Positions 9,331 through 17,924 are shown, counted from the first letter of the stretch. The stretch is DNA of 32,100 nt from Bacteroidales bacterium (GCA_028696715.1 JAQVGO010000022.1:1-32100); one strand, 5' to 3'. Translations and numbers: made by a program. Notes: generated from the sequence alone by a model not told the origin.

Positions 9331-9361
9331 TTTGGAAGTATAGAAATAAGGTCTATTTTTG
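9331..9361 (+). promoter_or_regulatory. Full Bacteroidota promoter for the mannose-1-phosphate guanylyltransferase gene
   Basis: A -33 box TTTG at 9331-9334 and a -7 box TATTTTTG at 9354-9361 are separated by 19 bases, matching the TTTG-N19-21-TAnnTTTG pattern of Bacteroidota sigma factor. Transcription would start near 9367, leaving a leader of about 60 bases before the ATG at 9431. Confidence 0.65.
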
Positions 9362-9430
9362 TACAAATTATACAATTTAAAAGGCAGAACAACTCAGATC
9401 AGTCTGCCTAATATATTTAATACTCAACTA

Positions 9431-10528
9431 ATGGAACAAATCAAAAACCGTTATTGTGTAATCATGGCAGGCGGCATTGGTGCACGTTTCTGGCCCATGA
9501 GCAAAACCTCCCGTCCAAAACAGTTTCTGGATATTCTTGGAGTCGGTAAAACGCTCCTGCAGATGACTTTCGATCGCTTCACGCGTTTATGTCCTCCCGA
9601 AAACATTTATATTGTTACCAACGAATTATATCGTCATCAGGTAAAGGAGCAATTGCCCCTGATAGCCCCTGAGCAAATCCTTTGTGAGCCCGCCCGTCGC
9701 AACACGGCACCCTGTATTGCCTACGCCAATCATGTGATTCTGCAGCGCGATCCTGAGGCAGTGATTGTGGTGGCACCCTCCGATCATATCATCCTGCAAG
9801 AGGAAGTATTTGCCCAAAACGTAGATGATGCCATGCAGGTAGCCGAAAAAAACGACTGGCTGATTACCTTAGGCATCGAACCCAGCCGGCCCGATACCGG
9901 ATACGGCTATATTCAGTTTTTGGATGGAGCTGTAATTGAAGATGTTCCCAAACTGAAAAAAGTAAAAACCTTTACTGAAAAACCAAGCCTGAGTATTGCA
10001 CAGAGTTTCCTCGAAAGCGGCGACTTCCTCTGGAATGCCGGCATCTTTATCTGGTCGCTCAAAAGCATTAACAAGGCTTTTGATCAACATCTGTCCGAAG
10101 TGAACGAGTTATTCAAAGAAGGTGCAGGTAAATACAGCACTCCGGAAGAAGAACCCTTTATCCGACAGACATACAGCATTTGCCGAAATATTTCCATTGA
10201 CTATGGGGTGATGGAGAAAGCTGAAAATGTGTATGTGATGGCCGTTGACTTTGGCTGGAGTGATCTCGGTACCTGGGGCTCGCTCTATGAAATCAGGGAA
10301 AAAGACGAACACCAAAATGCAATAGTTGGCAATCAGGTGATGACATACGATTCGGAAGGCTGTATTGTAAATATGCCTAAAGACAAGCTGGTTGTTCTGC
10401 AGGGACTTAAGGATTATATTGTGGTGGAAGATGACAACGCATTGCTGATTTGCCGCAAAGAAGACGAACAGCAAATCCGTCAGTTTGTAAACGACATCAA
10501 AGTAGAAAAGGGCGAGAAATACGTTTAA
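9431..10528 (+). CDS. manC: Mannose-1-phosphate guanylyltransferase
   Basis: This 365-residue cytoplasmic enzyme would form GDP-mannose from mannose 1-phosphate and GTP, feeding fucose, mannose and surface-polysaccharide synthesis. The nucleotidyltransferase signature MAGGIGARFWPMS...RPKQF is at about residues 12-32. FTEKPS, WNAGIFIW and a DYGVMEKA segment follow as in the family. The C-terminal cupin isomerase half of bifunctional ManC/AlgA proteins is absent, so this is the single-function form common in Bacteroidales. The open frame extends upstream to a TTG at 9359, but that falls inside the promoter and yields no family-like sequence, so ATG 9431 is chosen. The symbol is by function; rfbM is also used. 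Confidence 0.9.
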   Translation: MEQIKNRYCVIMAGGIGARFWPMSKTSRPKQFLDILGVGKTLLQMTFDRFTRLCPPENIYIVTNELYRHQVKEQLPLIAPEQILCEPARRNTAPCIAYANHVILQRDPEAVIVVAPSDHIILQEEVFAQNVDDAMQVAEKNDWLITLGIEPSRPDTGYGYIQFLDGAVIEDVPKLKKVKTFTEKPSLSIAQSFLESGDFLWNAGIFIWSLKSINKAFDQHLSEVNELFKEGAGKYSTPEEEPFIRQTYSICRNISIDYGVMEKAENVYVMAVDFGWSDLGTWGSLYEIREKDEHQNAIVGNQVMTYDSEGCIVNMPKDKLVVLQGLKDYIVVEDDNALLICRKEDEQQIRQFVNDIKVEKGEKYV

Positions 10529-10681
10529 ATTCCTTTTTACTTTTGAGTTTTAGTGAAGGGATCAAATCATTTTTGAACATCTCGTTGGATTGGAATGTTT
10601 TAGCATGATAGTATAGCTGAAATTTTATTTTCTTTGCACACTATCCTAATTGATCAATTTATCTTGAAATACCATGCTGTT

Positions 10682-12655
10682 ATGAGAATAATTTTACTTT
10701 TTGCAATTACAATAGTAATTTTTGCTTTTCAGGCTTCGGCACAACAACAGGGCGAACGCATTCCGGGCGAAGTGATGATTCAACTCAAATCCGGCCAAAA
10801 CATCAGTACGATTGCTCCCTGGCTCGATCAGCAGGGGCTTGAAGTAAAACAGGAGCTTTCGAAACGACTTGGGATTTTTTTACTGAAATTTGAGGAAAGC
10901 CGGCATAATGTTTCGGCGTTGATAAGCAATTTAGAGCAACAACCAACCATTAGTCTGGCACAGGCCAATCATGTGGTGGCTATGCGCGAAGCGGATGAAA
11001 GTTTTCCTGACGATCCTTTTTTTGATGATCAATGGGGTTTTTATAACGATGGTTCCGGTGGAGGTGTCGAAGGTGCTGATATTGATGCAGTGAAAGCCTG
11101 GGATATTACCACAGGCGGTCTCACGGTTTTGGGCGATACCATTGTTGTAGCTGTTATTGATGGCGGAGCTTATCTGCAGCATGAAGATTTGAACTTCTTC
11201 AAGAATCGGCACGAAATTCCGGGCAATGGCATTGATGACGACGAAAATGGTTATGTGGATGATTATGATGGCTGGAATGCTTATAGCAATTCCGGAAATG
11301 TACCTTCCAACTCGCATGGCACGCATGTTTCGGGCACTGTGGGAGCAATTGGCAATAATGGTATTGGCGTAACAGGTGTAAACTGGAATGTGAAGGTAAT
11401 GCCAATTGCAGGTTCATCTTCTACCGAATCAGTTGTTGTGAATGCGTATAGTTATGTGTATGAAATGCGTGCACGCTACAACGAAACACAGGGCGATTCA
11501 GGTGCTTTTGTAGTTGCCACCAACGCTTCCTTTGGCGTCGATTTTGGCAATCCGGATAACTATCCCATCTGGGGAGCCATGTACGACAGTTTGGGAGCCA
11601 TTGGAGTGTTAAATGCCGGAGCTACTGCCAACAGAAGTGTAAACGTTGACGAACAAGGTGATATCCCAACGGCTTTCGAAAGCCCGTGGCTGATCACGGT
11701 TACCAATACCACCAATCGCGATGAAAAATCTACTATGGCAGGTTATGGTCTCGAAAGCATCGATCTGGGGGCACCTGGCACTTCAATTTATTCTACCCGA
11801 CCGGCACCTGCCAATTATGGTTTTGGCACCGGAACAAGCATGGCTACGCCTCACGTGGCGGGTGCTGTAGGTTTGTTGTTTTCGGCTGCCGACAGTGCCT
11901 TTATGGATGCCTATCACCAAAATCCGGGTGAATATGCCTTGATGATCAAGGATTACCTGCTGAATGGAACTGACCCTTTGGAAGATCTTGATGGTATCAC
12001 TGTCACTGGTGGGCGACTCAACATTTTTACTTCCTTGAATTTACTTCAGGGTAAGATAAGTATGCAGGCACTTCCTGACGACACCTTGACGATGATTGTT
12101 GAACAGGAAAGTGTTCGCACCGATTCAATTCAGTTTATCAATACAGGACAATATGATCTGCAATTGATTTTTCAGGAAGCGACGCCTTATTCCTGGCTCA
12201 ATTTAGCAGGTGATACCCTGCAATTGCCGGCAGATACTGCTGTTTCGCTTTTGATAAGTGCTGCGGCCATTGAAATGGAGCCCGATACAATTTTTGCAGA
12301 AATTTTGATGGATGCCGGTCCATTGGGAAATCAAACTTTTGTTGTAAAACTGATTGTGGTTGAGCCGGTAGGCAATGCCGAATTGTTATCGGTTGAACAT
12401 CAGGTGTTTCCAAATCCTTTTAAAAGACAAGTAAACTTTAGGCTGTTTTTGTCTGTAAGCGAAGAGGTAAAACTTACGATTTATAATGTAAATGGCAGTC
12501 TGGTGTATCAAAATTCACTGAAGCTGCAAGCCGGTTTGCAACAACTGCAATGGGACGGAAACAGCATTATCGGATCAGAAGCTAAAAGTGGTCTATACTT
12601 CTATCGCCTGCAGGTTGGAGATCAATATTATAACGGTAAATTGATCAAACAATAA
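10682..12655 (+). CDS. Subtilisin-like S8 serine protease with T9SS sorting domain
   Basis: This 657-residue secreted protease has a signal peptide (about 1-21, ending ASAQQQ) and an N-terminal propeptide-like region (about 25-105). The S8 catalytic domain has Asp160 in AVIDGG, His212 in SHGTHVSG and Ser386 in GTSMATPHVAG, and a likely oxyanion Asn in NASFG. An acidic loop, GIDDDENGYVDDYDGWN, lies between Asp and His and probably binds calcium. A beta-rich segment follows (about 470-570). The C-terminal 80 residues (VFPNPF, then LTIYNVNG and SGLYFYRL, ending GKLIKQ) are a type A T9SS sorting domain, so the enzyme should cross the outer membrane and be surface-attached or released. An upstream TTG start at 10634 is rejected because the signal peptide begins at 10682. 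Confidence 0.9.
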   Translation: MRIILLFAITIVIFAFQASAQQQGERIPGEVMIQLKSGQNISTIAPWLDQQGLEVKQELSKRLGIFLLKFEESRHNVSALISNLEQQPTISLAQANHVVAMREADESFPDDPFFDDQWGFYNDGSGGGVEGADIDAVKAWDITTGGLTVLGDTIVVAVIDGGAYLQHEDLNFFKNRHEIPGNGIDDDENGYVDDYDGWNAYSNSGNVPSNSHGTHVSGTVGAIGNNGIGVTGVNWNVKVMPIAGSSSTESVVVNAYSYVYEMRARYNETQGDSGAFVVATNASFGVDFGNPDNYPIWGAMYDSLGAIGVLNAGATANRSVNVDEQGDIPTAFESPWLITVTNTTNRDEKSTMAGYGLESIDLGAPGTSIYSTRPAPANYGFGTGTSMATPHVAGAVGLLFSAADSAFMDAYHQNPGEYALMIKDYLLNGTDPLEDLDGITVTGGRLNIFTSLNLLQGKISMQALPDDTLTMIVEQESVRTDSIQFINTGQYDLQLIFQEATPYSWLNLAGDTLQLPADTAVSLLISAAAIEMEPDTIFAEILMDAGPLGNQTFVVKLIVVEPVGNAELLSVEHQVFPNPFKRQVNFRLFLSVSEEVKLTIYNVNGSLVYQNSLKLQAGLQQLQWDGNSIIGSEAKSGLYFYRLQVGDQYYNGKLIKQ

Positions 12656-12656
12656 A

Positions 12657-13703
12657 TCAGGCTTTCTCCAGGGTGAAAGTAATGTTGGTTCCTTTTTCGA
12701 GCTGGCTTCTGACGGTGATACTTTGTTCGTGTGCTTCCACTATATGTTTCACAATGGCTAATCCCAGGCCGGTGCCGCCTTTGTCTCGCGATCTGCCTTT
12801 GTCAACCCGATAGAAACGTTCGAATATACGCGGAAGGTTTTCTTCGCTGATGCCAGGCCCGTTATCTTTGATCTCAATCAGGTAATTTTCGTCTGCATCA
12901 AAAATACGAATGTTCACCAGATTTTCCTCTTTATCACCATATTTCATGGCATTTTCAATCAGATTGATAAGCACCTGGCGGATGCGTTTTTTGTCGGCTT
13001 TGACCAGAGCCGGTCTGTCGGATTGTTTTTCGAGGGTTACTGTGGCCTTGTATTTGCGGGATTTCATCTCCAGAAATTCCAATACATCCTTACTCAGCTC
13101 ATTGATATCAAACTGTTGCAAATTGAGTTTTAACTCACCCGATTCAAGTTTCGAAATCTCTTCCAGATCTTCAACAATGGCAATCAGCCTGTTGATGCTT
13201 TTTTCGGTGTGCATCAAATAGGTCCGATTGATGTTCTCGTCTTCCAGCCCGCCGTCAAGCAAGGTCAATACGTAACCCTGGATATTAAATATGGGTGTTT
13301 TGAGTTCGTGCGAGATATTACCCAGAAATTCTCTGCGATAGGCAGCCAGTTTTTTCAATTCTTCTATCTCTGTGCGTTGTCTTTTGCTCCATTCAAGCAT
13401 GGCCCGATTAACGCCTTCGAGCGATTCTGTCTGCTTTTGAGGTGCTTTTCCATTGGATTGATCGGGTTTGGCTGCGCCAATGGTTTTGTAGATCAGTTTG
13501 ACTTTTTTATACACATACCGATCAAGTGTTTTTAAAGTAATCAGGTAGTTGATCAGGAAAATGAGCAACAATCCAAGCAGCAGATGCCACCAGAGCAATT
13601 TGTCATCAAACCAAAAGATGATTAGTGTTAGCAATATTACACTCAGGCTTGCACCAAGTGCCAGATACACAGCTATTGATCGGGTTTCGCGGTAACGTGC
13701 CAT
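12657..13703 (-). CDS. Two-component sensor histidine kinase, PhoR-like
   Basis: This 348-residue inner-membrane kinase has two hydrophobic segments (about 10-31 and 37-57) with only a very short extracytoplasmic loop between them, so there is no sizeable periplasmic sensor domain. The dimerisation domain carries H132 in NISHELKTP. The ATPase domain has the N box at N251 (LINLIENAMKYGD), G1 DNGPG at 280-284, the F box FERFYRVD and G2 GGTGLGL at 309-315. All catalytic motifs are intact. It lies downstream of the response regulator gene on the same strand with a 127-base gap. Its stop is one base from the convergent protease stop. The signal sensed cannot be inferred. Confidence 0.9.
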   Translation of the reverse strand: MARYRETRSIAVYLALGASLSVILLTLIIFWFDDKLLWWHLLLGLLLIFLINYLITLKTLDRYVYKKVKLIYKTIGAAKPDQSNGKAPQKQTESLEGVNRAMLEWSKRQRTEIEELKKLAAYRREFLGNISHELKTPIFNIQGYVLTLLDGGLEDENINRTYLMHTEKSINRLIAIVEDLEEISKLESGELKLNLQQFDINELSKDVLEFLEMKSRKYKATVTLEKQSDRPALVKADKKRIRQVLINLIENAMKYGDKEENLVNIRIFDADENYLIEIKDNGPGISEENLPRIFERFYRVDKGRSRDKGGTGLGLAIVKHIVEAHEQSITVRSQLEKGTNITFTLEKA

Positions 13704-13830
13704 ATTTAGTTAAATTGGTTCGTCAGGGCCGAAGTGTATTAACAATAGAATTTAAATATCAGATACTTCAATTTATTATTCAAATTGTTGTTGCTTCTAA
13801 TTTAAAGCATGAAAGTACAGTATTTCTGTA

Positions 13831-14517
13831 TCAAACTTCAAATTTGTAACCAACCCCTTTTACTGTCGTAATATTTTCGATGCCAATTTTTTCTCTGATT
13901 TTTCTAACATGAACATCTATCGTACGGTCGCCAACAATAACATTATCGCCCCATATTTTCGAAAAAATTTCTTCACGTGTAAAAACCTTATTAGGTTTGG
14001 ATGCCAGCAAACGCAAAAGCTCAAATTCTTTTTTAGGAAGGATGATTTCGTTGCCTTTGTTGATAACAATAAAACGCTCAGAATCAATCACAAAGTCCTT
14101 CACTTCAAGTTGATCAGGTGTGGAATCGTTTTTATCCTGATAACGCCTTAGCAGTGCTTTTACACGACTGATCAGCAGTTTGGGTTTGATGGGTTTGGTT
14201 ACATAATCATCGGCGCCGGCTTCAAAACCTGCGATTTGAGAATAATCTTCTCCGCGGGCAGTTAAGAAGATTACCAGGGTGTTTTTGAGTTCCGGAATCT
14301 GCTTTATCTCTTCGCAGGTAGCCACGCCATCCATCTCCGGCATCATCACATCCAGTATGATGAGCTGAGGCAATTCGGCCACAGCTTTTTTAACGGCTTC
14401 TTTGCCGTTGGTAGCAGTGAGTACCTTAAAGCCTTCTTTTTTAAGGTTATAGCTAAGAAATTCTAAGACATCAACTTCGTCATCGACAAGTAAAATACTG
14501 AATTTTGATACGTCCAT
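13831..14517 (-). CDS. Response regulator, OmpR/PhoB family
   Basis: This 228-residue transcription factor has an N-terminal receiver domain: acidic pair D12-D13, phosphoacceptor D56 in LIILDVMMPEMDG, T86 and K108 in VTKPIKP. The C-terminal winged-helix domain (about 135-228) has LPKKEFELLRLLASKPNKVF, GDRTIDVHVRKIREKIG and VKGVGYKFEV. It should be phosphorylated by the downstream histidine kinase. A -7 promoter element for it lies at 14592-14599 on the minus strand. It shares a 196-base divergent intergenic region with a PorT-family barrel gene, a plausible but unproven target. Confidence 0.92.
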   Translation of the reverse strand: MDVSKFSILLVDDEVDVLEFLSYNLKKEGFKVLTATNGKEAVKKAVAELPQLIILDVMMPEMDGVATCEEIKQIPELKNTLVIFLTARGEDYSQIAGFEAGADDYVTKPIKPKLLISRVKALLRRYQDKNDSTPDQLEVKDFVIDSERFIVINKGNEIILPKKEFELLRLLASKPNKVFTREEIFSKIWGDNVIVGDRTIDVHVRKIREKIGIENITTVKGVGYKFEV

Positions 14518-14591
14518 AAGGCGATTAATTGTTCTGATTTGGATTGGACTAAATTAGTAGCTTCTCCAAAACCAATGGATTAATTTCATGT

Positions 14592-14599
14592 CAAATTTA
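14592..14599 (-). promoter_or_regulatory. Bacteroidota -7 element for the response regulator gene
   Basis: On the minus strand this reads TAAATTTG, an exact TAnnTTTG match, predicting a leader of about 70 bases before the ATG at 14517. No clear -33 box is seen. Confidence 0.4.
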
Positions 14600-14679
14600 A
14601 GTTATATTTTCATCATTCAGAACGAATTAAATTGGAAACTTAAGGCCCGTTACAGGAGTTGATGTTGTTTATTTATTTG

Positions 14680-14707
14680 TATTTTCGCCTGGTAATAAAT
14701 TAGGGAG
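14680..14707 (+). promoter_or_regulatory. Possible promoter -7 box and ribosome binding site for the PorT-family gene
   Basis: TATTTTCG (14680-14687) has one mismatch to TAnnTTTG and has TTG 18 bases upstream at 14659-14661. AGGGAG at 14702-14707 is a purine-rich Shine-Dalgarno-like sequence six bases before the ATG at 14714, uncommon in this window and supporting that start. Confidence 0.35.
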
Positions 14708-14713
14708 CTTCTT

Positions 14714-15328
14714 ATGAAATCAGTTTGGAATAGCTTGTTTGGTGCATTTTTATTCTTGGTTTTTTTGCCTGCTGCTTCGGCACAACAGTTTGAGGGCGGA
14801 CTGCTGGCAGGTGGCGTTAGCAGCCAGGTTGCCGGTGATAACATATCCGGATTTCACAAAGCTGGCATAAGTTTTGGTGGCTTCGTCCGGCTTGAGTTGG
14901 ATGATCGTTCGGGCTTGCAGCTGGAGCTTTTTTTTGTGCAAAAAGGCTCCCGAACCAGCGATCAGGATGTAAAGGCCGGAATGAATCCCTTTCTGCTGAG
15001 GTTGAACTATGTAGAAATGCCGCTTATCTATCAGTATGATTTTGGAAAATTACGGCTCGAAGGAGGTTTAACAGCAGCTTTTTTGGCAAGCCATTACGAA
15101 GAAGTAAACTATCTGGACAATACGCAGGATGCATGGCGTAGCTTAAATTTCAGCTCTATTGTTGGTGTGCGTTATTTGTTTCATGAGCATTGGTCGCTGG
15201 GTTTGCGAAGCATTAATTCCATCAATTCTATCCGAAAAAACATGGTCGATGGCAATGTGAAACGTTATGGAAATAAATTTGGAGCTTTTAACGATGTGCT
15301 GCAGCTGGCTGTTTTTTACAGCTTGTAG
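14714..15328 (+). CDS. PorT-family outer-membrane beta-barrel protein
   Basis: This 204-residue protein has a signal peptide (about 1-23, ending ASAQQ). A compact barrel follows with alternating strands: GGLLAGGVSSQVAGD, LQLELFFVQKGS, RLNYVEMPLIYQYDF, LRLEGGLTAAFL, ending LQLAVFYSL. The YVEMPLIYQY strand is typical of PorT-like barrels in Bacteroidota, but the family is large and most members are not the T9SS component PorT itself. It is transcribed away from the response regulator gene. Function beyond an outer-membrane location cannot be assigned. Confidence 0.78.
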   Translation: MKSVWNSLFGAFLFLVFLPAASAQQFEGGLLAGGVSSQVAGDNISGFHKAGISFGGFVRLELDDRSGLQLELFFVQKGSRTSDQDVKAGMNPFLLRLNYVEMPLIYQYDFGKLRLEGGLTAAFLASHYEEVNYLDNTQDAWRSLNFSSIVGVRYLFHEHWSLGLRSINSINSIRKNMVDGNVKRYGNKFGAFNDVLQLAVFYSL

Positions 15329-15337
15329 CCCCTGGCT

Positions 15338-15898
15338 TTATGATTTTTTCCATTTAATGTTGCAACCTGTTGACGGAATTTGTTTTTCAGGAACCGGTTT
15401 TCCGGCCAACACCAAATCCAGCGCTGCCCGCAGGTCTTCTCCATTTACCGGCATTTCGTTTCCGGGCCGGCTGCCATCAAGTTGGCCGCGGTAAACGCAG
15501 CGGTTATTAACATCAAAAAGATTGAAATCAGGCGTGCAGGCTGCATCATAAGCCTTGGCCACTTCCTGTGTTTCATCGTAAAGATAAGGAAACGGAAAAT
15601 CGTGATCAGCGGCAAAAAGCTTCATATTCTCCGGTGAATCTTCAGGATAATTTTCTGCATCATTCGAATTAATGGCTACCATGCCAATTCCTTTTGGCAT
15701 ATATTCTTTTCCGATGCTCACAAGTTCGTTGATCACATGCTTCACATACGGGCAATGATTGCAGATAAACATCACCAGAGTTCCTTTTTTGCCTTGAATA
15801 TCTTTGAATGTCAGTAGTTTATTGCTGATTTGATCCGTGAGTTTAAAATCCGGAGCTGCGAAGCCAAGCGGAATGGGTTTTGTGGGTGTAAGGGCCAT
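15338..15898 (-). CDS. Thioredoxin-family (AhpC/TSA-like) protein
   Basis: This 186-residue thioredoxin-fold protein begins with a redoxin-like strand, FAAPDFKLTDQ. The active site is C46-N-H-C49 in FICNHCPYVKH, so both redox cysteines are present. VAINSNDAENYPEDSPE and YDETQEVAKAYDAACTPDF follow, the latter containing the cis-proline region (TP). No signal peptide is seen, so it is probably cytoplasmic. The open frame reaches a TTG at 15922 that would overlap queG, but the ATG at 15898, separated from the queG stop by one base, is the better start and implies translational coupling with queG. Confidence 0.85.
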   Translation of the reverse strand: MALTPTKPIPLGFAAPDFKLTDQISNKLLTFKDIQGKKGTLVMFICNHCPYVKHVINELVSIGKEYMPKGIGMVAINSNDAENYPEDSPENMKLFAADHDFPFPYLYDETQEVAKAYDAACTPDFNLFDVNNRCVYRGQLDGSRPGNEMPVNGEDLRAALDLVLAGKPVPEKQIPSTGCNIKWKKS

Positions 15899-15899
15899 G

Positions 15900-16847
15900 T
15901 CAATCGTTTTTGAGGAAATCAATATTTCTTTTCAATCCGTTGTATGCTGCTCTTTTAACAGCAGAACCGGCGAAAAGTTCGTTGAAAGTGTTTTCATCCA
16001 GTTTTTCCCAATCGGGTTTTCGCATTTTTTTTAACTGTTCCGAAATCAAAAAGCCAGGCTCATTATGTGGTTTTGCAAAGCGGTTCCAGGGGCAAACATC
16101 CTGACAGATATCGCAGCCAAAAATCCATCCTTCAAATTGTTGTTTCAACGTCTCCGGAAGCTCATCTTTGTGCTCGATGGTGAGGTAAGAAATGCATTTT
16201 CGGGCATCGAGATGGTGGGCTTCAACCAGTGCACCAGTGGGGCAGGCATCAAGGCAGCGCCTGCATGTTCCACAATAATCTGTGATTTCGTTTTCTGTTG
16301 CTTCAAGTCCAATCGGAATCAGCAGGTGTCCGACAAAGAAGAAAGAGCCTTTGCGTGGATGAATCAGACAGGTGTTTTTGCCAATAAAACCCAATCCGCT
16401 TTTTTGTGCCCAGGCCCTGTCGAGCACAGGTGCCGAATCGGTAAAAGCCCTGGCACCATCCAGTTTGCCGGTTTGGTTTTCGATAAAGTTGAGTAGTTTT
16501 TGCAGTTTTTTGCGGATCAGCTTATGATAATCTTTGCCGTAAGCATATTTGGAAATTTTGTAGTTGTCTTCTTCCGGCAGTTTTTCCTTTGGAAAATAAT
16601 TTTGCAAAACAGTGATCACTGTCGCCGTTCCTGCAACCAGCAAGCGTGGGTCGTAACGTTTTTCGCGATTTCGTTCGAGGTAGCTCATGCTGCCCTGAAA
16701 CCCCTGCCGAAGCCAGTCTTCCATCAATCGGGCATCATCCGCAAGCTGCTGTGCTTTGCTGATTCCCAACTCATCAAAACCTAGCCGCAGGGCTTCGGCT
16801 TTTAGCAGTTCAATAAAGTTTTCCGGAAGATTAGTTGATTCTGCCAT
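15900..16847 (-). CDS. queG: Epoxyqueuosine reductase
   Basis: This 315-residue cobalamin- and iron-sulfur-dependent enzyme would reduce epoxyqueuosine to queuosine in the wobble position of tRNAs with GUN anticodons. Two [4Fe-4S] ferredoxin motifs are complete: C192-x2-C195-x2-C198-x3-C202 with PTGAL, and C245-x2-C248-x3-C252 with PWN; C218 lies between. The N-terminal substrate domain includes ARAFTDSAPVLDRAWA, where D137 matches the conserved catalytic acid region, and GFIGKNTCLI. Length is the short form without a C-terminal HEAT-like extension. It starts 20 bases after ruvB and is followed at once by the thioredoxin-family gene, so the three look like one transcript. Confidence 0.93.
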   Translation of the reverse strand: MAESTNLPENFIELLKAEALRLGFDELGISKAQQLADDARLMEDWLRQGFQGSMSYLERNREKRYDPRLLVAGTATVITVLQNYFPKEKLPEEDNYKISKYAYGKDYHKLIRKKLQKLLNFIENQTGKLDGARAFTDSAPVLDRAWAQKSGLGFIGKNTCLIHPRKGSFFFVGHLLIPIGLEATENEITDYCGTCRRCLDACPTGALVEAHHLDARKCISYLTIEHKDELPETLKQQFEGWIFGCDICQDVCPWNRFAKPHNEPGFLISEQLKKMRKPDWEKLDENTFNELFAGSAVKRAAYNGLKRNIDFLKND

Positions 16848-16867
16848 TCACTGGTTAATGGTTTGGA

Positions 16868-17896
16868 TTAGCTGTTGAAAAGCGAGCCTTGTTGTGGATT
16901 TCTAACCCTTCCAAGATGTTTGTAGGCTTTATCGGTGGCTTCACGGCCGCGCGGTGTACGCATCAGATAGCCTTCCTGAATGAGGAAGGGTTCATAAACT
17001 TCTTCTATGGTGCCGCCTTCTTCAGCCACAGCCGTTGCAATGGTGTTAATGCCCACCGGTCCGCCTTTAAATTTATCGATGATGGTAAGCAGGATTTTGT
17101 TGTCCATTTCGTCCAGGCCATGTTCGTCCACATGGAGTGCTGTTAAACCAAAACGCGCAATTTCCAAGTCAATTTTGCCATTGCCTTTGATTTGGGCGAA
17201 ATCGCGTACCCTTCTCAGCAAAAGGTTGGCAATACGCGGGGTGCCCCGGCTACGGCCAGCAATTTCGGCAGCGGCTTTAGCTTCTATCGGAACCCGAAGG
17301 ATGGAGGCCGATCGTTGTACAATACCGGTGAGCGTTTTGGCATCATAATACGACAGTCTCAGGTTAATTCCAAAGCGCGAGCGCAGTGGTGAAGTGAGAA
17401 GCCCTGAGCGTGTGGTAGCACCAATGAGCGTAAAAGGATTAATGGTGATTTGTACAGCCCTGGCATTGGGGCCTGTTTCGATCATGATGTCGATGCGGTA
17501 ATCTTCCATGGCCGAATAAAGGTATTCCTCTACCACCGGACTAAGCCGATGTATCTCATCAATAAACAGCACATCATTTTTTTCGAGATTGGTAAGTAGT
17601 CCGGCCAGATCGCCGGGTTTATCCAGTACCGGCCCTGAAGTGATACGGATATTCACACCTAATTCGTTGGCAATGATATGCGACAAGGTGGTTTTGCCTA
17701 ATCCAGGTGGGCCGTGCAAAAGCACGTGATCCAGTGCTTCATCCCTTTGTGAAGCAGCCTGCACAAAAACACGCAGGTTTTCGACCACTTGCTCCTGTCC
17801 GGCAAAGCTGCTAAAGGCGTCTGGCCGCAACACTTTTTCTATTTCCTTTTCGGCATTTGATAGCCCTGTACCGTAAGCATCCAGGTTTTCGTTCAT
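16868..17896 (-). CDS. ruvB: Holliday junction branch-migration ATPase RuvB
   Basis: This 342-residue AAA+ motor works with RuvA on Holliday junctions in recombination and repair. Walker A is GPPGLGKT at 62-69, Walker B FIDEIHR around 111-117, and sensor-1 GATTRSG near 159-165, followed by LRSRFG with the likely arginine finger. The C-terminal winged helix holds [10 protein letters not shown] and [17 protein letters not shown]. Length and motifs are normal. ruvA and ruvC are not in the window. It is the first gene of a probable ruvB-queG-thioredoxin operon with a -7 element at 17917-17924. Confidence 0.96.
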   Translation of the reverse strand: MNENLDAYGTGLSNAEKEIEKVLRPDAFSSFAGQEQVVENLRVFVQAASQRDEALDHVLLHGPPGLGKTTLSHIIANELGVNIRITSGPVLDKPGDLAGLLTNLEKNDVLFIDEIHRLSPVVEEYLYSAMEDYRIDIMIETGPNARAVQITINPFTLIGATTRSGLLTSPLRSRFGINLRLSYYDAKTLTGIVQRSASILRVPIEAKAAAEIAGRSRGTPRIANLLLRRVRDFAQIKGNGKIDLEIARFGLTALHVDEHGLDEMDNKILLTIIDKFKGGPVGINTIATAVAEEGGTIEEVYEPFLIQEGYLMRTPRGREATDKAYKHLGRVRNPQQGSLFNS

Positions 17897-17916
17897 GGGG
17901 TGAAGTTAAGATCAGA

Positions 17917-17924
17917 CAAAAATA
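17917..17924 (-). promoter_or_regulatory. Bacteroidota -7 promoter element for ruvB
   Basis: On the minus strand this reads TATTTTTG, an exact TAnnTTTG match, 20 bases upstream of the ruvB ATG. A matching -33 box is not evident. The rest of 17925-18026 shows no gene or repeat that I can see. Confidence 0.45.

Noticed and set aside
9301..9332. Possible terminator after the Omp85-like gene (AGGCT ... AGCCT followed by TTT)
   Set aside because: Only a 5-bp stem with a 20-base loop and a short T run that overlaps the next promoter; not convincing.
9359..9430. Longer N-terminus for the mannose-1-phosphate guanylyltransferase from a TTG
   Set aside because: The TTG lies within the -7 promoter box, and the added residues do not look like the family; ATG 9431 gives the conserved start.
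10634..10681. Longer N-terminus for the S8 protease from a TTG
   Set aside because: It would place 16 residues before a complete signal peptide that starts naturally at ATG 10682.
15327..15349. Possible terminator after the PorT-family gene (AGCC-CCT-GGCT then T-rich)
   Set aside because: The stem is only four base pairs; the T-rich tract is interrupted. It may contribute but cannot be called.
16065..16496. Open frame of 143 codons antisense to queG, and 1532-1969 (minus, 145 codons) antisense to ade
   Set aside because: Both are shadows of well-supported genes on the other strand, with no family resemblance, promoter or plausible composition.
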